Below, one piece after another: positions 1 through 5,969 of a stretch of DNA of 5,969 bases. Source of the DNA: an uncultured Synergistales bacterium (GTDB taxonomy: Bacteria > Synergistota > Synergistia > Synergistales > Aminobacteriaceae). The DNA lies in NCBI GenBank assembly GCA_905233295.1, contig CAJODX010000067.1, positions 1-5,969 of the forward strand, written 5' to 3'. Position 1 is the first letter of the stretch. Each line of letters begins with the position of its first letter. Both the position numbers and the translations under genes were made by a program. The notes below the pieces were generated by a model, which searched no databases, had not been told where the DNA came from, and saw nothing but the letters and a program-made list of their open reading frames with translations.

Positions 1-3000
1 AAGTTATGGAAGACAGCGGACGCTGGGTAACGAGTACAATCACGCGTCCTTATTTCCCTGCGCCGTATCTTTTGGGAATCGCGCCTGTAAATGACTCTGT
101 AACTGTCCGTAACGATGCCGTTTTCAAAGTCGCTGGCATCACACCTGCTGAAGAACCCGCAGATCCCGGACAGCTTGACGCTCAACTCTTCAAGATTACA
201 TGGAATTACAACATGGTCGAGATTGACGGGCGCAAACGCTGGCAGAGCAGTGAAGAGTTAAACGAGGTCGAAAAGAAAACTTTCACGCTCAAAAACGGAC
301 TTGGCGAAGTTTCATTCAAGCCTGAGGAATACGGCTCATATGTCGTTGTGATTTCCGACAACGATGACAACGCACGCGCTGTTTACAGGTTCTATGCGTC
401 TGACCCTCAATACGCAGGCAGCGGCTCGCAGTTAATAGACAGAATCGAAATGACGCCGGAAAAAGAGTTTTACAGACTCGGCGATACTGCGAAAATTAAA
501 GTCAAAGTCCCGTTTGAAGGCTTGATGTTGCTCACTGTCGAAAATTCAAAATTAATAACGCGCAAGATTCAGGAAGTCAAAGAATCCGAAATAACGTTCG
601 AGATTCCCGTTACGGCTGAATTTAGACCTAACGCATGGGTATCGGCGTGGCTTATCCGTCCCGTTACAGATAACGATGCAAAAGGCTGGGCATCTCACAG
701 GGCAATCGGACTAACGCGTTTGAAAACGGATATTTCCGATCTTAATATCGCTGTTGACATTAACGCTCCGAAAAAAATCGAGCCAGCTTCAAAACTTCCC
801 GTAACGATAAAACTCAAGGGAGCTTCGGACGCAATATCGGCAAATGCTGAAGTTGCGTTGGCACTCGTTGATGACGGCGTGTTGGGTTTAACACATTACA
901 AAGTGCCTGACCTTTTGAATCATTTCTGGGGATTGAAAAAATTAAATTCCGAAGGTTTTGACATTTACGATCAGTTAATCCCTGTTGAAGACAGAGCGAC
1001 TGAACAGCTTCACCCGGGCGGTGATGAGGCTATGAGTGCGCTGGCAGCTGACGGCAACGTTCAGAGATTTAAAATTCTTTCGATTTTTAACGGAACGCTG
1101 TATCCTGATGAAAAAGGTGAAATTAAGACCGAACTTGAAATCCCAGAGTTCAGCGGACGTGGAAGACTTTTCGCTGTTGCGTCTTCAGGACGGAGTTTCG
1201 GAAATGCTGAAGAAAAAATCGAAATTGCACGCGAAATCGTAACGGAAACTGGACTTCCAAGATTTGCCGCGCCCGGTGATGTTTTCGCTGTGCCTGTTTC
1301 AGTCTTCAACACTTCAAATTCAAATAAAGACGTGAAGATTAATCTCACGCCCGAGGGTTTGATGTTAAATGAATCTTTCGCGGATTTGAAAATTCCTGCC
1401 GGAGCAAAAGCAAATTTCAATACTCAGGCTCGCGCTCTCGGCGGTAGCAACAAAGCTGTTTTGAAAATCACAACGACTTGGAACGAAAACGGCACAGAAA
1501 AATCCTTCACTCAGGAAATCGAAATGCCTGTACGTTCCGCATGGCCGGATATAACTGTCGGAGGCTCTGGAATTTTTGAGAACGGAACAACAAAACTTGA
1601 TATTCCTCTTGAAAATTTTGTCGGTGATGTCGAAGGGACTTTAACTCTTGCGGACACTCCCGCAGTGAATGTTGTAAAGGCTGTTGACTTTTTGAATAAT
1701 TATCCTTACGCATGCCTTGAGCAGACTATTTCGGGTGCATGGCCGTTCCTGATCCTTCCTGATGCCGTAGCTGAAATCGATCCGATGCTCACAAACGACT
1801 CTGCTCTTCACGAAAGAATCAACGGAGCAATAGCGCGTATTCAGTCGATGCAGCTCTATGACGGCTCATTCACAATGTGGCCGGGCAGCTCAGTAACGTT
1901 TGAATGGGGCAGTGTCTATGCCGCACATTTCCTTCTCAACGCGAAGAACACCGGAATTAATTTCCCCGAAGAAATGTTCACGGGCGTGTTAAACTGGATG
2001 AGAGATTTTCTTGCGTCAATGCCTGCGTTCAACTCGATTGACGATGAGCGCGATGATCTGACAACGAAGGCGTATGCTGTTTATGTTCTGACTCTCAACG
2101 GCGAGAAACCTCTCGGCTGGATTGAATATCTCCGCGAAAATCAAAATAATTTAAGACCGTCCGGACATATTTATCTTGCCGGTGCGCAGTCTTTAATTGA
2201 CGGGAACTCTGACGCTCTGAGAAATTTGAATCTCGGCTCAAATTCGGGCTATTCAGGAAGAACTCTTGAGAGTGAAACGCGAAACACTTCGATTTTACTT
2301 TCAATGTGGCTTGACGTTGAACCTCAGGCTTCTGAAGTTACGGAACTCGCAAACAGAATCATAAATCTCGGCAGCAAAGGAAACTGGTTCAGCACGCAGG
2401 ATAACTCAGCAGCTCTGATAGCCCTCGCACGCTACAATGTCGAAACAGCCGGCGCAAAGAGCGACATCAAAGCTCAGATTAACACTGACACAAGCGACAG
2501 CGCACTGTTAAGCTATGAGAGCGGCAAACCTGCTTCAATGAAAATCAATGATCTTCCGAAAAACGCAGGAATTTTAATCGAAGCTGACGGAGACGGACAG
2601 GGCTGTTACGCATGGAGCATCAACGGCTTCCCGAAAACTCAGCCAAAAGCTGAACGCAGAAATATTAATGTTGAGTGCGTTTATTTTGACGAGGACGGCA
2701 ACGCTCTGAATCTCGCACAGCCGGTTGCTCACGGCAAAGTCATTCAGGTCATTCTGACTTTGAAACCTTCAATGACGATAAACAATCTCGCTTTGAATTA
2801 TTTATTGCCTGCGGGCTTTGAACTCGAAAATCCGCGTCTTGAAGACGGAGGAGAATCTTCGGGCTACGGCGTTGTGAATGACATTCGCGATGACAGACTT
2901 GTTTTATTCTTTGACAGACTCAGCGGCGAGAGATCATACGGCTTCAAGATAAGAGCTGTAACTCGCGGTACATTCAAAGTTCCGCAGATCAGCGCGTATG

Positions 3001-3062
3001 GAATGTACGATGCTTCAGTGAGATTCACCGGCAGTACGCAGCCTGACATTGAAATAAGATAG
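1..3062 (+). CDS. Bacterial alpha-2-macroglobulin family protein, C-terminal ~1019 residues (5' partial)
   Basis: Thioester-containing protease trap of the E. coli YfhM type. In this family, cleavage of a bait region by an attacking protease exposes a thioester that links covalently to the protease, in the periplasm. Numbering from the ATG at base 6: a macroglobulin-like beta domain follows about residue 145 (DRIEMTPEKEFYRLGDTAKI); the conserved ALVDDGVLGLTHY segment starts at 286; a polar, probably flexible stretch at ~328-357 is the likely bait region; the central A2M domain starts at ~361 (FNGTLYPDEKGEI, then SGRGRLFAVASSG). The thioester motif is YPYACLEQ, with C570 and Q573. An alpha-toroid-like domain follows to ~830, then a beta C-terminal domain ending at TAG 3060-3062. 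The frame is open at the left edge and the ATG at 6 has no visible ribosome site; family members are usually about 1,600-1,900 residues, so the signal peptide and N-terminal domains lie upstream. No pbpC, a frequent partner, is seen here. The family call is firm; the target is unknown. Confidence 0.93.
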   Translation, partial: VMEDSGRWVTSTITRPYFPAPYLLGIAPVNDSVTVRNDAVFKVAGITPAEEPADPGQLDAQLFKITWNYNMVEIDGRKRWQSSEELNEVEKKTFTLKNGLGEVSFKPEEYGSYVVVISDNDDNARAVYRFYASDPQYAGSGSQLIDRIEMTPEKEFYRLGDTAKIKVKVPFEGLMLLTVENSKLITRKIQEVKESEITFEIPVTAEFRPNAWVSAWLIRPVTDNDAKGWASHRAIGLTRLKTDISDLNIAVDINAPKKIEPASKLPVTIKLKGASDAISANAEVALALVDDGVLGLTHYKVPDLLNHFWGLKKLNSEGFDIYDQLIPVEDRATEQLHPGGDEAMSALAADGNVQRFKILSIFNGTLYPDEKGEIKTELEIPEFSGRGRLFAVASSGRSFGNAEEKIEIAREIVTETGLPRFAAPGDVFAVPVSVFNTSNSNKDVKINLTPEGLMLNESFADLKIPAGAKANFNTQARALGGSNKAVLKITTTWNENGTEKSFTQEIEMPVRSAWPDITVGGSGIFENGTTKLDIPLENFVGDVEGTLTLADTPAVNVVKAVDFLNNYPYACLEQTISGAWPFLILPDAVAEIDPMLTNDSALHERINGAIARIQSMQLYDGSFTMWPGSSVTFEWGSVYAAHFLLNAKNTGINFPEEMFTGVLNWMRDFLASMPAFNSIDDERDDLTTKAYAVYVLTLNGEKPLGWIEYLRENQNNLRPSGHIYLAGAQSLIDGNSDALRNLNLGSNSGYSGRTLESETRNTSILLSMWLDVEPQASEVTELANRIINLGSKGNWFSTQDNSAALIALARYNVETAGAKSDIKAQINTDTSDSALLSYESGKPASMKINDLPKNAGILIEADGDGQGCYAWSINGFPKTQPKAERRNINVECVYFDEDGNALNLAQPVAHGKVIQVILTLKPSMTINNLALNYLLPAGFELENPRLEDGGESSGYGVVNDIRDDRLVLFFDRLSGERSYGFKIRAVTRGTFKVPQISAYGMYDASVRFTGSTQPDIEIR

Positions 3063-3074
3063 GAAAATTTTATG

Positions 3075-3106
3075 AAAAGTCTCTCGTTTTTCGAGAGGCT
3101 TTTTTT
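3075..3106 (+). terminator. Rho-independent terminator of the macroglobulin gene
   Basis: The stem has CTCTCG (3081-3086) paired with CGAGAG (3092-3097) around a TTTTT loop. It extends outward through T·G, G-C and A-T pairs (3078-3080 with 3098-3100), and further A-T pairs are possible between the A run at 3075-3077 and the T run. A T tract runs from 3100 to 3106. The hairpin starts 12 bases after the stop codon. The A run on the 5' side means it could also work weakly on the opposite strand. Its position argues that the downstream flavoprotein gene needs its own promoter. Confidence 0.92.
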
Positions 3107-3174
3107 ATATTTTTGTTGTGGCAAAAAATTTTTTTCCCATGTATAGGCGCACCGAAAAAATATTGAAAAATTCC

Positions 3175-3202
3175 AATTGTAAACTTGGGTAGGTTTACAA
3201 TT
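3175..3202. repeat. Perfect 10-bp inverted repeat with 8-bp spacer, possible operator
   Basis: AATTGTAAAC (3175-3184) is the exact reverse complement of GTTTACAATT (3193-3202), with TTGGGTAG between them. T3186-A3191 and a T3185·G3192 wobble could extend it to a 12-pair hairpin with a GGGT loop. No T tract follows directly, so it is not a typical terminator. The half-sites match the known BirA half-sites (TTGTAAACC / GGTTTACAA) at 8 of 9 and 9 of 9 positions, but the gap between those nonamers is 6 bp rather than the usual 14-16. It lies about 180 bp upstream of the promoter candidate, which is far for a simple repressor site. The structure is certain; the function is inference. Confidence 0.6.
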
Positions 3203-3356
3203 CATTTTCGCTAGGTACGTAAAATTTCACAATGTCAATATATTTTGAGTTGCGTTTTTCATTTTCGTTGAAGTGTGAAAAATTTATTTTTACCCGAAAG
3301 ACTTTGCAAATTTGACGATGCCTTTTCAGCGGAGCTTTTTACCATTTTCCCGAATC

Positions 3357-3387
3357 CTGTCATTTTTCTTTCCATGTGTGCTATTAT
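3357..3387 (+). promoter_or_regulatory. Putative sigma70-type promoter of the flavoprotein gene, extended -10
   Basis: TATTAT at 3382-3387 is preceded by TG at 3379-3380, which forms an extended -10 element (TGCTATTAT). The best -35 candidate is CTGTCA at 3357-3362, 4 of 6 to TTGACA, with a long 19-bp spacer. The extended -10 may compensate for the weak -35. Transcription would start near 3394 and give a leader of about 80 nt. The terminator upstream makes a promoter in this interval likely, but the exact site is a prediction. Confidence 0.5.
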
Positions 3388-3390
3388 ACA

Positions 3391-3444
3391 TAAAACTCAA
3401 TTCATCTTTTCCCTAAAGAAGCGAAAGTCTTCTTGCGAGTTTTG
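3391..3444 (+). other. Nested stem-loop in the flavoprotein mRNA leader
   Basis: AAAACTC (3392-3398) can pair with GAGTTTT (3437-3443), and a T·G wobble can be added outside it. Inside this, AAGAAG (3416-3421) pairs with CTTCTT (3429-3434) around a CGAAAGT loop. The predicted transcription start falls in the 5' arm of the outer stem, so that stem may be incomplete in the real transcript. A T run follows at about 3450-3455, with the ribosome site just beyond. It could be a stabilising 5' hairpin or a weak attenuator; no known riboswitch class is recognised. Confidence 0.3.
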
Positions 3445-3459
3445 ATAAATTTTTTCAGA

Positions 3460-3464
3460 AAGGA
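3460..3464 (+). promoter_or_regulatory. Shine-Dalgarno site for the flavoprotein gene
   Basis: AAGGA, 9 bases before the ATG at 3474, gives a near-ideal spacing. It decides the start, because the codons that follow encode a basic n-region and a hydrophobic signal-peptide core. Confidence 0.85.
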
Positions 3465-3473
3465 AAGATTTTA

Positions 3474-5969
3474 ATGAAAAAAAACTGTTGTTTTGTTCTT
3501 GCTGTGTGCATTATGCTCTCAGCATGTTGCGCGTGGGCATTCACGCCTGGCATTTATGAAGGCGAAGGCAAAGGTTACAGCGAAACCAGCCCCGTCAAAG
3601 TCAAAGTTACCGTTGATGCCGATAAAATCACAGCCGTAGAAATCGATGCGCCCGAAGAAATTCCCTTCGGTGTTCAAAATTTCCCGACCTACATTAACGC
3701 ACTCATCGGACGCACTGACGGCAACATTGACGCTGTAAGCAACGCTACGATGTCGCGCAACGGAATTTCTGAAGCAGTCGAAAAGGCTCTTGCAAAGGCA
3801 CGCGGCGAAAAAGCTGAAACCTCAACAGCTCCCGTATCGTTCACACCCGGCGAATACACCGCGGCAGCTTACGGCTACAACGGATCTGTTGAAGTCAAAG
3901 TAACGTTTGACGCTGACAAAATCAAAGGCATAGCAGTAACAAAAAATCCTGAGACCGGACATGTCGGAGATATTGCGTTTGACATTATGATCCCCGAAAT
4001 GATTCAGGCGAACGGCTCAGGAGTTGACGCTGTGTCGGGCGCAACATTCTCAACACGCGCTCTCCGCAACGCTGTCAACGCTGCAGCAGAAATGGCAAAA
4101 TGCACAAATCTCGAAGCTTTCAAAGCCGCAAAAGTCGAACACAAACCCGCTGACCCCATCACTGTTCATTATGATGTCGTTATAGTCGGCGCGGGCGGTG
4201 CAGGCGTGGCAGCAGCAGCACAGGCATCACAGCTTGGACTGAAAGTTTTAATCATCGAGAAAAACGCTGAAGTCGGCGGAAACACTCTCGTATCCGGCGG
4301 ACAGTATCAGAGCGTTATGCCTTATCTCGTATGGGATCCGAAAAATCCTGACGCTGAAACAGGAATTTACGCTTTCACAGGCGCAGAATACCCGAAGGTT
4401 AAATCTGTTCAGGGCTGCATTAATGAGTTAAAAATGATTCTCAACTGGAATGAAGCTCCTTTTGACGCGGAATTTTACAAAACTCACGAATATGTTGCGG
4501 GCGATGCTCTTGAACTTTCAAAACACGGCGTTCACGCTGAATATTTGCCCGTGCTGAAAGCTCTTAAAGCCGAAATCAAAGCCTATCTCGACTGGGCGCA
4601 ACCAAAACTTGACGCAGGAATCCCCGAAAATCAGCTGACTCTTTTCTCAACACTTAACCTTCATATTTTCCAGACATATTACGGCGGCTTAAGACAGAGT
4701 GCTGACAAATCACAGTGGATTTACGGCGATGTCAATCTCGTAAAACAGTTTATCGAAAGCGCACAGGGTCTCAAAGAATGGCTTGAAGCAATGGGCGCGA
4801 CATTCCGCGAGGACGCACAGGCAACGTTAATCGGCGCTCTCTGGTATCGCGAAAATGAATTTATCGGCGCGAACGTTGACACAGACGGCGATGGAACTCC
4901 AGAAGAATATAAAGGACGCTGGGGAACATATTTCGTTGCACCCGTCAACGCATTCCTGAAAGCCAACAAAGACAATCAGATTATGTTGCGCACGACTGTG
5001 AAAGAGTTAATCAAAGAGAGCGGCAGAGTTGTCGGAGTTAAAGCAAAACGCTATGACGGAACTGAAATTACAGCATACGCGACAAAGGGTGTTATCCTTG
5101 CGACAGGCGGCTATGCTGCAAATTTAAAGAAAGTCGTTGACGAAAATATTTACTGGTCTCCCGAATATCTTTCAACTTCAACGAAAACGACAAACCGTTC
5201 ATCTCTGCAGGGCGACGGCATAACGATGGCTCAGTCAGCCGGTGCAGATGTTACTGGAATGGGCTTCACACAGTTAATGCCGATTTCATGGATTGACAAC
5301 GGAAATTTAGCTTTTGGCGGCGGCAACTATGCCTGCTGGATAAACCCGAACACAGGAAAAAGATTTGTTGACGAAGGTTCAGAGCGCGATGTTCTTTCAC
5401 TCGCTGAGTTTAAAAACGGAATGGACTACAAAGGCAGCAAGGGTGTTTTCCTTGAGTTCTATAACGTTGAACAGAAGATGCCGGCACCAACTCAGCTTCC
5501 CGAAGAAGGCGATTTTGACGGACGCTATTACAGGAGAAAGATTAATGAACTTCCCGAGCTGTTCGGAAAACTTGGCGTTAAAGCTGACCCGAAAGTTGTT
5601 GAGCAGACGATCAGAGATTACGATAAAGCCGTTATGACCGGCGGAGTTTTCCCTGATACAGGCAAGGCAATCGCTTCAAGAACAGTCGGCAACGTTCAGA
5701 AAAATCCTGACGGAAGCTATAACCCCGACACCTACGACCTTGAAAATACGGTTATGACAATCCGTTTAATGGCACCAAGCACACATCATACGATGGGCGG
5801 ACTTGTAGTTGACACTGAGCGGCATGTTTTGACACCTGAAGGAAGAATTATTCCGGGACTTTATGCAGCCGGCGAAGTTACTGGAGGAATTCACGGAGGA
5901 AACAGACTTGGAGGAAATGCAATTACTGAGATTTTTGTTTCTGGAAGAATTGCGGCAGAGTCTCTTAAT
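3474..5969 (+). CDS. Exported fumarate reductase-like flavoprotein with two tandem FMN-binding domains (3' end just outside window)
   Basis: Extracytoplasmic FAD enzyme of the flavocytochrome c/urocanate reductase family, whose members reduce the C=C bond of unsaturated acids as terminal acceptors. 832 codons are visible, with no stop. Signal peptide is residues 1-22 (MKK, hydrophobic core, then A20-W21-A22); an LSAC lipobox at 15-18 gives an alternative lipoprotein reading. FMN-binding domain 1 is ~23-107 with the variant motif DAVSNATMS (T92); domain 2 is ~123-208 with canonical DAVSGATFS (T191), where ApbE would attach FMN. The FAD domain starts at ~232 (VIVGAGGAG, G239-G244; E262). Family catalytic residues are present as R638 (SERD), H771 (HHTMGG) and R811 (NRLGGNA). 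The H771-R811 distance of 40 equals that of H504-R544 in Shewanella Fcc3. M602 stands in place of the usual His of HPT, and no Glu/Arg relay is seen at 606-627. There is no CXXCH haem motif, so electrons probably arrive through the FMNs. The end at GRIAAESLN is typical of a near-complete C-terminus. Family is sure; substrate unknown. Confidence 0.92.
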   Translation, partial: MKKNCCFVLAVCIMLSACCAWAFTPGIYEGEGKGYSETSPVKVKVTVDADKITAVEIDAPEEIPFGVQNFPTYINALIGRTDGNIDAVSNATMSRNGISEAVEKALAKARGEKAETSTAPVSFTPGEYTAAAYGYNGSVEVKVTFDADKIKGIAVTKNPETGHVGDIAFDIMIPEMIQANGSGVDAVSGATFSTRALRNAVNAAAEMAKCTNLEAFKAAKVEHKPADPITVHYDVVIVGAGGAGVAAAAQASQLGLKVLIIEKNAEVGGNTLVSGGQYQSVMPYLVWDPKNPDAETGIYAFTGAEYPKVKSVQGCINELKMILNWNEAPFDAEFYKTHEYVAGDALELSKHGVHAEYLPVLKALKAEIKAYLDWAQPKLDAGIPENQLTLFSTLNLHIFQTYYGGLRQSADKSQWIYGDVNLVKQFIESAQGLKEWLEAMGATFREDAQATLIGALWYRENEFIGANVDTDGDGTPEEYKGRWGTYFVAPVNAFLKANKDNQIMLRTTVKELIKESGRVVGVKAKRYDGTEITAYATKGVILATGGYAANLKKVVDENIYWSPEYLSTSTKTTNRSSLQGDGITMAQSAGADVTGMGFTQLMPISWIDNGNLAFGGGNYACWINPNTGKRFVDEGSERDVLSLAEFKNGMDYKGSKGVFLEFYNVEQKMPAPTQLPEEGDFDGRYYRRKINELPELFGKLGVKADPKVVEQTIRDYDKAVMTGGVFPDTGKAIASRTVGNVQKNPDGSYNPDTYDLENTVMTIRLMAPSTHHTMGGLVVDTERHVLTPEGRIIPGLYAAGEVTGGIHGGNRLGGNAITEIFVSGRIAAESLN

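Larger units (their letters stand above)
3063..3473. other. Intergenic region, 411 bases, AT-rich, no gene
   Basis: No open frame here has a ribosome site or recognisable product. In order it holds the terminator (3075-3106), a perfect inverted repeat (3175-3202), a weakly structured stretch (3203-3350), a promoter candidate (3357-3387), a foldable leader (3391-3444) and the ribosome site (3460-3464). The stretch 3203-3350 has minor repeats only: TTCATTTTCG occurs twice (3201-3210 and 3258-3267), and TTTCACA at 3225-3231 is complementary to TGTGAAA at 3274-3280 across a 42-nt gap. These may be chance in AT-rich DNA. I recognise no riboswitch core such as FMN, TPP or cobalamin. Confidence 0.8.

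Noticed and set aside
6..8. ATG at base 6 as the true start of the macroglobulin gene
   Set aside because: The frame stays open to the window edge, no ribosome site can be seen, there is no signal peptide, and family members carry several hundred more N-terminal residues.
1061..1420. Minus-strand open frame of 119 codons inside the macroglobulin gene
   Set aside because: It is fully antisense to the A2M domain and its low-complexity Ser/Pro composition is typical of a shadow frame.
3179..3199. TyrR-type box (TGTAAA-N6-TTTACA)
   Set aside because: The half-sites match but the gap is 10 rather than 6, and TyrR belongs mainly to gamma-proteobacteria, which this window does not resemble.
2864..3205. 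Minus-strand open frame of 113 codons across the macroglobulin 3' end and the terminator
   Set aside because: Its C-terminal half is antisense to a well-conserved coding region, its start lies in AT-rich intergenic DNA next to the inverted repeat, and the product has no recognisable features.
3225..3280. CRP-like or long-range hairpin from TTTCACA and TGTGAAA
   Set aside because: The arms are 42 bases apart, far from CRP geometry, and such short AT-rich complements are expected by chance.
3312..3317. TTGACG as a -35 element
   Set aside because: The hexamer 17 bp downstream is CTTTTT, which is not a -10.
3383..3388. Perfect TATAAT on the minus strand, overlapping the plus-strand -10
   Set aside because: There is no -35 at the right distance (GAAAAG on that strand) and no gene to the left on the minus strand; it arises from the near-palindromic ATTATA.
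3474..3542. Haem-binding c-type cytochrome segment suggested by the N-terminal cysteines
   Set aside because: No CXXCH motif occurs; the cysteines are in the hydrophobic signal peptide.
4721..4975. Minus-strand open frame of 84 codons inside the flavoprotein gene
   Set aside because: It is antisense to conserved coding sequence with no domain features.
5365..5637. Plus-strand alternative-frame open frame of 90 codons inside the flavoprotein gene
   Set aside because: It overlaps the SERD active-site region of the real frame, and its composition shows no protein family.

Overview
The window holds the 3' part of a large envelope protein gene, one 411-base AT-rich intergenic region, and a nearly complete gene for an exported flavoprotein reductase. 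Both genes read on the + strand. Base composition and codon use look alike in the two genes, so nothing suggests recent transfer of one of them. A bacterial alpha-2-macroglobulin points to an organism with a periplasm. A signal-peptide-bearing fumarate-reductase-like flavoprotein with FMN-binding domains and no haem points to an anaerobe that respires small organic acceptors outside the cytoplasm. Gut or rumen Synergistota and similar anaerobes fit this picture, but that placement is inference from gene content and not from any marker gene.

Region 1 (1-3062) is the C-terminal ~1019 residues of a bacterial alpha-2-macroglobulin. It carries an intact CLEQ thioester motif and a complete C-terminus. 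Its true start lies upstream of the window. A strong rho-independent terminator follows 12 bases after the stop codon, so the two genes are probably separate transcription units.

Region 2 (3063-3473) contains that terminator, a perfect 10-bp inverted repeat whose half-sites resemble BirA (biotin repressor) half-sites at a non-standard spacing, a likely extended -10 promoter, a leader of about 80 nt that can fold into a nested hairpin, and a good Shine-Dalgarno sequence.

Region 3 (3474-5969) is 832 codons open to the window edge. It encodes a signal peptide, two tandem FMN-binding domains (one with a canonical flavinylation motif, one with a variant), and an FAD-binding fumarate-reductase-like catalytic domain. 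The FAD domain keeps the core substrate/catalytic residues of the family (R638, H771, R811). It lacks the fumarate reductase His at the HPT position and the Glu/Arg proton-relay residues, so the substrate is probably not fumarate. This enzyme with an unassigned acceptor is the most interesting object in the window. No mobile element, CRISPR array, tRNA or rRNA was seen.
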